From an uncultured Bacillota bacterium (GTDB lineage: Bacteria; Bacillota_I; Bacilli_A; RF39; UBA660), in the NCBI GenBank assembly GCA_946630315.1, contig CAMOYT010000012.1, positions 1 through 36,931 on the forward strand: a DNA stretch of 36,931 nt, read 5' to 3'. Within the stretch, counting starts at the first letter, position 1; the number at the start of each line of letters is the position of its first letter. The notes beneath the pieces are model-generated. The model searched no databases, was not told the DNA's origin, and saw nothing but the letters and a program-made list of their open reading frames with translations. The translations under genes and the position numbers were made by a program. Shown here piece after piece: positions 15,744 to 22,767 of this stretch.

Positions 15744-16892
15744 ATGGAAGTTACTAATAAAACTAAAGGATTATATCGTAGATTACAAGCAGCTAATAAT
15801 TTGTTAAAGACTACTAATAATCCCAATGATAAAATTGCATTATGTAATTATGTAGGTAATATTTATGATGCAATAAGTAGTGTTGGTGATAAGAAAATAA
15901 TAGTTAAAAAGAAAGATATTTTTGGTAGTAATAAATATCATAAGAAGTTTCATAGAAAACTAGTAAAACTAGAAGATATTATGTTAGAGAAGTTTATTCA
16001 AGATAAGGAATTTCATTCTAGTTATATGGGAGAAGTTTGCTTTGGAGTAGAGCAATTACATGATGATGATCCAGAATACAATGTAGATTTGTATCAAGAA
16101 CTTAGTAAGAGTGATTTTGACGATATATTTTTTCAATTTATGAAGAGTATTAATTTAGATGGTTTTTTAGAAGACTATTTAAAAAAGTCTAATATATATA
16201 GTTATAAATTAAGTGATGATAATCATACTTTAGGTATGACTTTATATAATCCAGTAAATAGAGATGTAGATGTATTAATAGGGGATTTTATACTTGATAT
16301 ACAAGCTTTATTTACTTTGGCTCATGAATTTGGTCATGTTTATGATATGAGTTTATTTGAAGGTAATACAGAAGAATATAATAGATATTTTTATCAATCT
16401 TTTTATGGAGAAGTAGTTTCTAAATTATTTGAAAGATTATTCTTAAGTTATATGATTAATAATAATATTTTAAAAGAGGAAGCTCAGGATAAGTTAATGG
16501 AGGTAGATGATAATAATCATGATTATTTACTTACTTCTTATATATTAAGTTTACTTGATGAGGATTTAATTAGAGATTCTGCTTATTCATATTTAAGTGA
16601 AGAAGAATTAATTGAAGTGGTTAATAAATATTTTAATAATAATATAAGTGAGTTTGTTAGTGAACTTGATTATGTTGATTTACAAGAAGATTTTACTTAT
16701 GCTTATGGTGATATTTTATCTATGTTTATTAAGGATTCGATAGATAAGTATGGTTTTTCTAATGAATTAATAGATGAGTTTTTAAAAGTAAGAAGTAATT
16801 TATTTGATGAAGAGTTCTTTAGAGAATTTGGTATGGGACCAGATAATTATTTAGATTTATATAAAAAAGAATTGAAACTTTTAAAAAAGTAA
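15744..16892 (+). CDS. M3-like zinc metallopeptidase, shortened
   Basis: A 382-residue protein with the gluzincin motif HEFGH (194-198, in LAHEFGHVYDM) and a downstream Glu candidate in FYGEVVSKLFERLFL (E223 or E230). Spacing and context (TLAHE.GH... then a helical GE.VSKLFE) match oligoendopeptidase F/M3 enzymes, which clear short peptides in the cytoplasm. Known M3 enzymes are about 560-600 aa, so this protein lacks much of the N-terminal half of the usual clam-shaped fold. No signal peptide. Its last codons contain the -35 box of the T-box promoter, and there is no terminator between it and the T-box leader, so read-through into the leader is possible. Confidence 0.65.
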   Translation: MEVTNKTKGLYRRLQAANNLLKTTNNPNDKIALCNYVGNIYDAISSVGDKKIIVKKKDIFGSNKYHKKFHRKLVKLEDIMLEKFIQDKEFHSSYMGEVCFGVEQLHDDDPEYNVDLYQELSKSDFDDIFFQFMKSINLDGFLEDYLKKSNIYSYKLSDDNHTLGMTLYNPVNRDVDVLIGDFILDIQALFTLAHEFGHVYDMSLFEGNTEEYNRYFYQSFYGEVVSKLFERLFLSYMINNNILKEEAQDKLMEVDDNNHDYLLTSYILSLLDEDLIRDSAYSYLSEEELIEVVNKYFNNNISEFVSELDYVDLQEDFTYAYGDILSMFIKDSIDKYGFSNELIDEFLKVRSNLFDEEFFREFGMGPDNYLDLYKKELKLLKK

Positions 16893-16900
16893 GTTATAAT
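16872..16900 (+). promoter_or_regulatory. Promoter of the T-box leader
   Basis: TTGAAA (16872-16877), 17-base spacer, TATAAT (16895-16900). The -35 lies in the last codons of the peptidase gene and the stop codon (16890-16892) is in the spacer. Confidence 0.8.
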
Positions 16901-16903
16901 AAT

Positions 16904-17090
16904 GGTGTCTTCTTGAGAAAGAGTAGTTAGATGATTATTTTTAGAGAGAATCTGGTTGGTGAAAAGATTTATTATAGTCTAATGAAGACATCTCAAATAA
17001 GTGAAGAATGGGTTACTCCATTATCAGTATTTAAAGTAGAATATAAGGTGGCACCGCGAGAAATCGCCCTTTGGTAGTCATCTTTTTTTG
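16904..17090 (+). ncRNA. T-box riboswitch leader of hisS-aspS, specifier GAC (Asp)
   Basis: tRNA-sensing leader that reads charging of its cognate tRNA and permits read-through when the tRNA is uncharged. Stem I base: TTGAGA (16913-16918) with TCTCAA (16991-16996); specifier loop with AGTA on the 5' side (16922-16925) and TGAA-GAC-A on the 3' side, so the specifier is GAC (16987-16989), Asp; upper stem TTAGA/TCTAA. Apical part: GAGAG and GGTTGGTG (16944-16961). Stem III: AATGG/CCATT (17007-17021). Antiterminator: AAGG, bulge TGGCACC, GCGA-gaaa-TCGC, CCTT (17045-17071). Terminator: GGTGGCACC (17047-17055) with GGTAGTCATC (17073-17082), then T7. The bulge TGGC pairs with GCCA, fitting a G73 discriminator (tRNA-Asp) and not C73 (tRNA-His). 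A His codon CAT overlaps at 16989-16991. Confidence 0.93.
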
Positions 17091-17105
17091 TTAGGAGGAG
17101 AAAAT

Positions 17106-18464
17106 ATGATACAAAGACAAAAAGGTTGCAACGACATTTATGGAAGAGAAGCAAAGATTTGGAAATATGTGGAAAGTGTAGTAGATGCCGCAATGGAAAA
17201 GTATAATTATACTTTTATTCGTACACCTATTTTTGAGGCTACTGAATTATTCCATAGAGGTATTGGGGATACTACTGATATTGTTACAAAAGAAAGTTAT
17301 GATTTTGAAGATAAGGGTGGTAGAAGTATTACTTTAAGACCTGAAGGTACTGCTGGTGTAGTTAGAAGCTATATTGAAAATAAAATGTATGGTGATCCTA
17401 ATCAACCAGTGAAGGTTTATTATAATGGAACAATGTATAGATATGAGAGACCTCAATCAGGAAGAGATAGGGAACTTACTCAATTTGGTATGGAAGTATT
17501 AGGTAGTGATGATCCACTTAGTGATGCTGAAGTTATTTCTCTTGCAGTTAATATTTATAAAATGTTAGGCTTAAAAGAAATAAAAGTTAATATTAATTCT
17601 TTGGGTGATACTGAGAGTAGAAATAATTATAGAGAAGCATTAGTAGAGTATTTTAAACCTCATATAGATGATTTTTGTGAAGATTGTAAAGTAAGACTTG
17701 AAAAGAATCCATTACGTATTTTAGATTGTAAAGTAGATGCGGAAAATGAAATATTAAAGAATGCTCCTAAGACTCTTGATTATTTAAATGAAGAGAGTCG
17801 TGATAGATTTGAAAAGGTTCAAGAGTACTTAGATGTTATGCAAATACAATATGAGATTAATCCTAATATAGTACGTGGACTTGACTATTATAATCATACT
17901 GTATTTGAAATTGAAGCAAAAGTAGAAGGATTTGGTTCTAATAATGTATTAGGTGGTGGAGGTCGTTATAATGGACTTGTATCACAACTTGGTGGACCTG
18001 AAACTCCATGTATTGGATTTGCATCTGGAATTGGTAGATTAGTACTTGCTTTAGAAAAAGAAAAAGTAAATGTGCCAATTATTGAAGATATTGATTTATT
18101 TTTAATGTATGTTAATGAAGATGAAAAGAAATATGCTGCTTATTTAGCACAAGAACTTAGAATGGCAGGATTTATAGTAGATACTGAATATACTGGTAGA
18201 GGATTAAAAGGTCAGTTTAAACAAGCTGATAGATTAAAGGCTAAATTTACTTGCGTATTAAATAGTGAAGATTTAGATAATAATGAAGTTAAGATAAAAA
18301 ATAATAAGACTAAAGAAGAAGAAGTTATTAGTTTAGATGCTATTATTTATTATTTAGATGAACAATTAAATTTAATGGAAGCAGAAGATGATGAATGTGG
18401 ATGTGGACATCATCATGGTGAAGAACATGAATGCTGTGGACATTGTCATCATGAGGAGGAATGA
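17106..18464 (+). CDS. hisS: Histidyl-tRNA synthetase with a Cys/His-rich C-terminal tail
   Basis: Class II synthetase charging tRNA-His. Class motifs are clear: motif 1 near 39-50, TLRPEGTAGVVR (77-88), motif 2 YYNGTMYRYERPQSGRDRE (105-123), the HisRS signature RGLDYYNHTVFE (257-268), motif 3 near 302-312, and an anticodon-binding domain (about 328-422). The protein is 452 aa; the extra 28 residues at the end contain five Cys (431, 433, 443, 444, 447) and seven His (435-437, 441, 446, 448, 449), ending in Glu. This tail is not part of normal HisRS. ATG 17106 follows AGGAGG (17093-17098); a TTG at 17088 lies in the terminator T-run and is rejected. The codons of the final Glu residues include AGGAGG, the aspS ribosome binding site. 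Regulated by the T-box upstream. Confidence 0.96.
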   Translation: MIQRQKGCNDIYGREAKIWKYVESVVDAAMEKYNYTFIRTPIFEATELFHRGIGDTTDIVTKESYDFEDKGGRSITLRPEGTAGVVRSYIENKMYGDPNQPVKVYYNGTMYRYERPQSGRDRELTQFGMEVLGSDDPLSDAEVISLAVNIYKMLGLKEIKVNINSLGDTESRNNYREALVEYFKPHIDDFCEDCKVRLEKNPLRILDCKVDAENEILKNAPKTLDYLNEESRDRFEKVQEYLDVMQIQYEINPNIVRGLDYYNHTVFEIEAKVEGFGSNNVLGGGGRYNGLVSQLGGPETPCIGFASGIGRLVLALEKEKVNVPIIEDIDLFLMYVNEDEKKYAAYLAQELRMAGFIVDTEYTGRGLKGQFKQADRLKAKFTCVLNSEDLDNNEVKIKNNKTKEEEVISLDAIIYYLDEQLNLMEAEDDECGCGHHHGEEHECCGHCHHEEE

Positions 18465-18467
18465 TAT

Positions 18468-20210
18468 ATGAAAAAGTATAACAACGGAGAGTTTACTATT
18501 AAAAATGTTGGAGATAAAGTTACTTTATATGGATGGGTTCAAAAGAAAAGAAATTTAGGTGGACTTGTATTTATCGATTTAAGAGATAAAAGTGGAATAA
18601 TGCAAATATGTGTTAAACCAGATAATAAATATTATGATTTAGCTTCTTCACTAAAGAGTGAATCAGTTATTAAAGTAACTGGAGAAATAGTAGAAAGAGA
18701 AAGTAAAAATAAAAACATTCCAACAGGAGAAGTTGAAGTAATAATAGATGAATTAGAATTATTAAATGCTTCTGAAGATATTCCTTTTGAAATAGTAGAT
18801 GATACTACTGCTTTAGAAGATACTAGATTAAAATATAGATATTTGGATCTTAGAAGAAATAAATTAAAAAATAATATATTATTAAGACACGAAGTATTAC
18901 ATTTTATACGTAATAAGATGTATGATATGGGATTTGTTGAAGTACAAACTCCAATTCTTACAGCATCTTCTCCAGAAGGGGCAAGAGATTTTGTAGTACC
19001 TTCTAGAAATTTTAAAGGTAGATTCTATGCTTTACCACAAGCTCCTCAAATATATAAAGAATTACTTATGGTTGGAGGATTAGAAAAATATTTCCAAATA
19101 GCTCCTTGTTTTAGAGATGAAGATCCAAGAGCTGATAGAACATTAGAGTTTTATCAATTAGATCTTGAGATGAGCTTTGTTGAAGAAGATGATGTATTAG
19201 AAGTAGGAGAAGAAATATTCCATAGTGTATTTAGTAAATTTTCTAATAAAAAGGTTAGTCCAAAACCATTTAGAAGAATTGCTTATAATGATGCGATAGA
19301 TTTATATGGTTCAGATAAACCTGATTTAAGATATGATATGTTAATTAATGATATTTCTGATGTGTTTAAAAATACTGAGTTTAGTGTATTTAAAAATGTA
19401 TTAGAAGAAAAAGGTATGATTAACTGTATTGTAGTTAAGAATGCTGCTGATAAGTACTCTAGAAAGAAATTAGATGAGTTAACTGAATTAGTTAAGAAGA
19501 GAAAAGCATCTGGACTTGCATATATTAAATATGGTGATGAAGTAACTGGAAGTATTGTTAAAGCATTAAGTGAGGAAGAAATTAATAATTTAAGTAAACA
19601 ATTAAAATTAGAAAATAATGATTTAGTTTTAATTATATCTGGACAAAGAAAAGTAGTTAAACCTTGTTTAGGACTTTTAAGAGTTAAGATTGCTGAAGAA
19701 TTAGATTTAGCAGATAAAGATAGATTAGAATTATGTATTATTAATGATTTTCCTATGTTTGAATATGATGAAGAAAGAGAAAAATGGGATTTCTGTCATA
19801 ATCCATTTAGTATGCCACATGATGGAGTTAAGGCATATGATAAAAACTTAGAAGATATATTAGCTTATCAATATGACTTTGTATGTAATGGTAATGAAAT
19901 TGCAAGTGGAGCAATTAGAAATCATGATTTAGACTTACTTGCTAAAGGATTTGAAATAGTTGGATATGATAGAGAAACAGTAGAAAAGAAGTTTAAATCT
20001 ATCTTTACAGCATTCAAATATGGATGTCCTCCACATGGTGGAATGGCTCCTGGAATTGATAGAATTATTATGTTAATTCAAGATGAACAAAATTTAAGAG
20101 AAGTTCAAGCATTCCCACCAAGTGCTTCAGGACAAGACTTAATGATGGGGTCTCCTAGTGAGTTAGAACCTGAACAATTAGAAGAGTTAGGTATAATAAT
20201 AAAATCTTAG
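18468..20210 (+). CDS. aspS: Aspartyl-tRNA synthetase
   Basis: Class IIb synthetase of bacterial type, 580 aa. An OB-fold anticodon-binding domain begins the protein (VTLYGWVQKKRNLGGLVFIDLRD, about 18-40), then motif 1 (FVEVQTPILTASSPEGARDF near 155), the ATP-site segment QAPQIYKELLM and motif 2 (FRDEDPRADRTLEFYQLD near 216-233), the bacteria-specific GAD insertion (about 285-410), and motif 3 in GMAPGIDRIIMLI near 538. ATG 18468 has a perfect AGGAGG 8 bases upstream, within the hisS coding sequence; only 3 bases separate the two genes. Coupled to hisS both by the T-box transcript and by the shared ribosome binding site. The hisS-aspS order is conserved in Bacilli. Confidence 0.97.
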   Translation: MKKYNNGEFTIKNVGDKVTLYGWVQKKRNLGGLVFIDLRDKSGIMQICVKPDNKYYDLASSLKSESVIKVTGEIVERESKNKNIPTGEVEVIIDELELLNASEDIPFEIVDDTTALEDTRLKYRYLDLRRNKLKNNILLRHEVLHFIRNKMYDMGFVEVQTPILTASSPEGARDFVVPSRNFKGRFYALPQAPQIYKELLMVGGLEKYFQIAPCFRDEDPRADRTLEFYQLDLEMSFVEEDDVLEVGEEIFHSVFSKFSNKKVSPKPFRRIAYNDAIDLYGSDKPDLRYDMLINDISDVFKNTEFSVFKNVLEEKGMINCIVVKNAADKYSRKKLDELTELVKKRKASGLAYIKYGDEVTGSIVKALSEEEINNLSKQLKLENNDLVLIISGQRKVVKPCLGLLRVKIAEELDLADKDRLELCIINDFPMFEYDEEREKWDFCHNPFSMPHDGVKAYDKNLEDILAYQYDFVCNGNEIASGAIRNHDLDLLAKGFEIVGYDRETVEKKFKSIFTAFKYGCPPHGGMAPGIDRIIMLIQDEQNLREVQAFPPSASGQDLMMGSPSELEPEQLEELGIIIKS

Positions 20211-20227
20211 TTTAACTAAGATTTTTT
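20201..20227 (+). terminator. aspS terminator containing the stop codon
   Basis: AAAATCTTAG (20201-20210, ending in the TAG stop) pairs perfectly with CTAAGATTTT (20216-20225) around a TTTAA loop; T-run follows. Confidence 0.88.
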
Positions 20228-20258
20228 ATTTTTTTATATTTAACTATTAATATAATTT

Positions 20259-20267
20259 TGATATACT
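20259..20267 (+). promoter_or_regulatory. Extended -10 promoter of the 20296 gene
   Basis: TGATATACT (20259-20267) with a weak -35 candidate TTTAAC (20239-20244, spacing 17). AGGTGA (20284-20289) follows as ribosome binding site. Confidence 0.5.
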
Positions 20268-20295
20268 ATTAATAGAGTAAAGATAGGTGATTATG

Positions 20296-20940
20296 ATGCC
20301 AAAACCTAAGAAAAAATTAAAGATGGAAGATATCAAAAAAAATAGTGATATTGAAGTACTTAGTACAATAGAAAGAATTAAATTACATGAAAGAGAATAC
20401 TTGATGGTTACAACAGCTATTTTTATGGTAATTATTTGTTTAGTGCTATTTGTTCTTTTTGGTGGATTTAATAAAGAGAGTGCTTTAAATATTTTTAGAG
20501 TTGGAGATTTAAATGTTAAATATGATACTGATATTATGGGTTTAAGTGATGTTATTACTTTGAATGAAGATAGTATTGTGAATAATGAAGAAGAGGGTAT
20601 TAATAGTCAAGCTCATAAATTTAGTATTAGTAATGCTAGTAATGGTGTACATAAATACAATGTTTATATTGAAAATGACTTATCTATGATTGATATAGAT
20701 GATTGTAGTGATTTACTTGCTAATGATGATGCAATCTATTTTAGTGTTAATAATAGTAGTGTTAGAAAGCTTAGTGAAGTAAAAAAAGATAATGGCTATT
20801 TGATTGTTAAAGGTGAAGTTACTGGAGAAAATACTATTAATTATGATTTAAAAATATGGATTTTAAAAGATGATTTAAAAGATTCTAGAAAAAATCATTT
20901 TCATGGAAGTATTAAAGTAGAAGAGATAGAAGAAGAGTAA
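20296..20940 (+). CDS. Single-pass membrane protein with extracytoplasmic beta-rich domain, unknown
   Basis: A 214-residue protein with a 40-residue basic cytoplasmic N-terminus (MPKPKKKLKMEDIKKNSD), one membrane helix (about 38-60, MVTTAIFMVIICLVLFVLFGG) and an outside domain of about 150 residues. The outside part has alternating strand patterns with HKFSISNASNGVHKYNVYIEND and NYDLKIWILKD, reminiscent of the beta-sandwich modules of TasA/camelysin-like or other surface proteins, but no specific family is recognised. No sortase motif. It ends in a very acidic tail whose codons form the 5' arm of the terminator. ATG 20296 is 6 bases after AGGTGA; ATG 20293 is also possible. Confidence 0.6.
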   Translation: MPKPKKKLKMEDIKKNSDIEVLSTIERIKLHEREYLMVTTAIFMVIICLVLFVLFGGFNKESALNIFRVGDLNVKYDTDIMGLSDVITLNEDSIVNNEEEGINSQAHKFSISNASNGVHKYNVYIENDLSMIDIDDCSDLLANDDAIYFSVNNSSVRKLSEVKKDNGYLIVKGEVTGENTINYDLKIWILKDDLKDSRKNHFHGSIKVEEIEEE

Positions 20941-20953
20941 TCTTCTTTTTTTT
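20930..20953 (+). terminator. Terminator with the stop codon in its loop
   Basis: AAGAAGA (20930-20936) and TCTTCTT (20941-20947) enclose GTAA, which contains the TAA stop; long T-run follows. Confidence 0.8.
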
Positions 20954-20962
20954 ATGTAAATC

Positions 20963-20991
20963 TTGTAATTATATGAAATGTTTGATATACT
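20963..20991 (+). promoter_or_regulatory. Promoter of the structured small RNA
   Basis: TTGTAA (20963-20968), 17-base spacer, TATACT (20986-20991) with TGA before it. The predicted start (about 20997-20998) coincides with the first base of the closing stem of the RNA. Confidence 0.75.
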
Positions 20992-20996
20992 TAAGT

Positions 20997-21185
20997 TGTC
21001 AGATAGGTTATGAAACCGGCACATTTAAAACCGACTAAAATAACGATAAGGGAGTCTGGATCAGTTATCGGTGTTGAATACTTAATTAAATATTATTAAG
21101 GATCCTAATGATAACGTATGGACACCCACCTGTACAAATGACAGGTTTTATCGTTTGCTAGGTCATCTTATCTGACCTTTTTTTA
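20997..21185 (+). ncRNA. ssrS: Free-standing structured small RNA, probably 6S RNA
   Basis: About 188 nt with its own promoter and terminator and no open frame. Ends pair: GTCAGATAGG (20998-21007) with CTTATCTGAC (21167-21176). Inside an open region, AACGATAA (21042-21049) pairs with TTATCGTT (21148-21155), GTTATC (21064-21069) with GATAAC (21110-21115), and a small hairpin ACCTGT/ACAGGT (21128-21146) sits on the 3' strand. A closing stem, large central bubble, long distal arm and 3'-side hairpin are the layout of 6S RNA, which binds the RNA polymerase holoenzyme. Position agrees: as I recall, B. subtilis bsrA lies between aspS and yrvM (tcdA). The 3' end can instead form a terminator (AGGTCA/TGACCT). 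A riboswitch is less likely because the downstream gene has its own strong promoter. No primary-sequence signature proves the family. Confidence 0.6.
21160..21185 (+). terminator. Terminator of the small RNA
   Basis: AGGTCA (21160-21165) and TGACCT (21173-21178) enclose TCTTATC and are followed by T-run. The 3' arm is shared with the RNA's end-to-end stem, so the two structures exclude each other. Confidence 0.75.
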
Positions 21186-21214
21186 TTGCAATAAAGTAGC
21201 AACTATGTTATAAT
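21186..21214 (+). promoter_or_regulatory. Promoter of the 21238 gene and tcdA
   Basis: TTGCAA (21186-21191), exactly 17 bases, TATAAT (21209-21214) with TGT before it: one of the strongest promoters in the window, directly after the small-RNA terminator. Confidence 0.85.
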
Positions 21215-21237
21215 ATGTGCACGAAGGAGTGGGTAAT

Positions 21238-22044
21238 ATGTTAATTCTACCTATTGCAAACAATAAAAGAATAATGAGTGTACAAGTTAGTTTGGCTGGA
21301 GCTACTAAGATTAAAGAAAATGTACATTTTGAAGATGCTGATGAAAGCGATATTATAGTTAATCGTGAGAAATTTTCTGACTCTTCTTTTAGATTGTCTA
21401 AAGACGTTAATGCAGCAGCTCAATTTGTAAGAAGTAGAAGTATATTACATCCTAGAAGTTATTTAATAACTACTAAGGAGAGAAGTGATTCTGATAAATA
21501 TGATGTTTATGCAGTAGAAAAACCTCCTTATAAAGTAGATGATTCTCTAGATTCATTATATAGTGCTGCTTTAACTGATATGAGAAAAGAAATACCAGGA
21601 AAGAATAAAGGAAAGTATATATCTTTTAAAAAAATGGGTATTGGCTCTGACTTATCTAATGATAAGATAGCAGAAGTACAAAATATTGTTAAAAACTATG
21701 AAAAGAGAGAGTGGCCTAAGTTATTTGAAGAAAGAGGAGTAGCTAATATTAGTGAAACTATAGATTTTATAAATAATTTTGATTATACAATATTAACAGA
21801 TACAGTAATACCAGAAGATAGTTTACAAGAAGTATTAAACGGATTTCAAGTTATTAAAACTCGTGATTTTAAAAATTTAAATAATTATTATGATATGGCA
21901 ATGTCTAATGCTGAAATATTTACTAGATTATCTTATTTAAATAAACTAATTAATGAAAGACCTTTAGCAGTAACTGATACTAAACGTTCTAAAGAGAAGA
22001 GATTAGTTAAATCTAGAAAGAATGAGGAAAAGAAGATTGCCTAA
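21238..22044 (+). CDS. Unknown soluble protein between the small RNA and tcdA
   Basis: I do not recognise this 268-residue protein. It has no signal peptide or membrane helix. It begins with a strand-rich stretch (MLILPIANNKRIMSVQVSLAGATKI), has an Arg/Ser-rich patch FVRSRSILHPRSYLITTKERSDSD, a helical middle, and a strongly basic C-terminal tail (TKRSKEKRLVKSRKNEEKKIA) that could bind nucleic acid or simply be disordered. ATG 21238 has AAGGAG 8 bases upstream; the in-frame GTG at 21217 lies at the transcription start and is rejected. The gene overlaps tcdA by 23 bases, so both are translated from one message; a link to tRNA modification is possible only by this neighbourhood. Confidence 0.65.
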   Translation: MLILPIANNKRIMSVQVSLAGATKIKENVHFEDADESDIIVNREKFSDSSFRLSKDVNAAAQFVRSRSILHPRSYLITTKERSDSDKYDVYAVEKPPYKVDDSLDSLYSAALTDMRKEIPGKNKGKYISFKKMGIGSDLSNDKIAEVQNIVKNYEKREWPKLFEERGVANISETIDFINNFDYTILTDTVIPEDSLQEVLNGFQVIKTRDFKNLNNYYDMAMSNAEIFTRLSYLNKLINERPLAVTDTKRSKEKRLVKSRKNEEKKIA

Positions 22045-22723
22045 ATATTCACGTTTAGAAAAAATAATAGGTAAAGATAAATTAAAAGATTTAAGTAATA
22101 AAAGTGTTCTAGTTTTAGGATGTGGTGGTGTCGGTGGTTATGTAGTTGAGGCACTTGCTCGTAGTGGAATTGGAACACTTATTTTAGTGGATTTTGATAA
22201 GATAGATGAGAGTAATATTAATAGACAAATAATTGCTTTGGATTCTACTATTGGTAGATTAAAAGTAGATGTTTTGGAAGAGAGAATAAAAGATATTAAT
22301 AAAAATATTAAAGTTATTAAAATTAGTGAATTTATTGATGATAAAAATTTTGATATTTTATTTGCTAATAGTATTGATTACTTTGTAGATGCATGTGATA
22401 CTATGATTACTAAAAAGATGGTAATTAAAGAGTGTTTAAAAAGAAAGATTAAGTTTATATCTAGTATGGGAACTGGTAATAAATTAGATCCTAGTAAGTT
22501 AATGATTACTAGTTTAGATAAAACTGTTAATGACCCATTAGCGCGTGTTTTGAGAAAGTTTGTTAAAGATGAAAAGATAAAAAAGAAGATAATGGTTTTA
22601 TCTTCTTCTGAAGTTCCTATTAAAGTAGGAGATAGAACACCTGGTTCTACTGCTTTTGTTCCTAGTGGTGCAGGACTTTTGATTGCTAGCTATATTGTAA
22701 GAGAGTTTATAAAAAAAGAATGA
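22022..22723 (+). CDS. tcdA: tRNA threonylcarbamoyladenosine dehydratase TcdA (YrvM)
   Basis: E1-like ThiF/MoeB-fold enzyme that uses ATP to dehydrate t6A37 of tRNA to the cyclic form ct6A. The nucleotide-binding motif is LVLGCGGVGGYVVEALARSG (about 30-49), followed by LVDFD and the NINRQ segment (about 66-70) typical of the superfamily. TcdA lacks the zinc Cys pairs of ThiF/MoeB, and none is seen here. At 233 aa it matches YrvM length. It overlaps the upstream gene by 23 bases. In B. subtilis yrvM follows aspS, which supports TcdA over ThiF. The TGA stop is inside a hairpin that can serve both strands. Confidence 0.88.
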   Translation: MRKRRLPKYSRLEKIIGKDKLKDLSNKSVLVLGCGGVGGYVVEALARSGIGTLILVDFDKIDESNINRQIIALDSTIGRLKVDVLEERIKDINKNIKVIKISEFIDDKNFDILFANSIDYFVDACDTMITKKMVIKECLKRKIKFISSMGTGNKLDPSKLMITSLDKTVNDPLARVLRKFVKDEKIKKKIMVLSSSEVPIKVGDRTPGSTAFVPSGAGLLIASYIVREFIKKE

Positions 22724-22739
22724 CTTAGTCATTCTTTTT
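22715..22739. terminator. Bidirectional terminator between tcdA and lexA
   Basis: AAAGAATGAC (22715-22724) and GTCATTCTTT (22728-22737) form a perfect 10-bp stem. T-run follows on the plus strand and an A-run precedes it, giving a T-run on the minus strand. The tcdA stop (22721-22723) is in the arm; lexA converges from the other side. Confidence 0.82.
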
Positions 22740-22767
22740 GTTAGTAAAGAAGTTTTTAATAAGACTT

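Noticed and set aside
16987..16991. A true dual-specificity Asp/His specifier (GACAT)
   Set aside because: The CAT reading needs a base that is paired in Stem I, and the TGGC bulge fits G73 of tRNA-Asp, not C73 of tRNA-His. Kept only as a note.
21160..21240. The structured RNA at 20997-21185 as a riboswitch controlling the 21238 gene
   Set aside because: It has mutually exclusive end stem and terminator, which looks like an expression platform, but a strong promoter (21186-21214) between its terminator and the gene makes control by termination unnecessary, and no known aptamer core was recognised.
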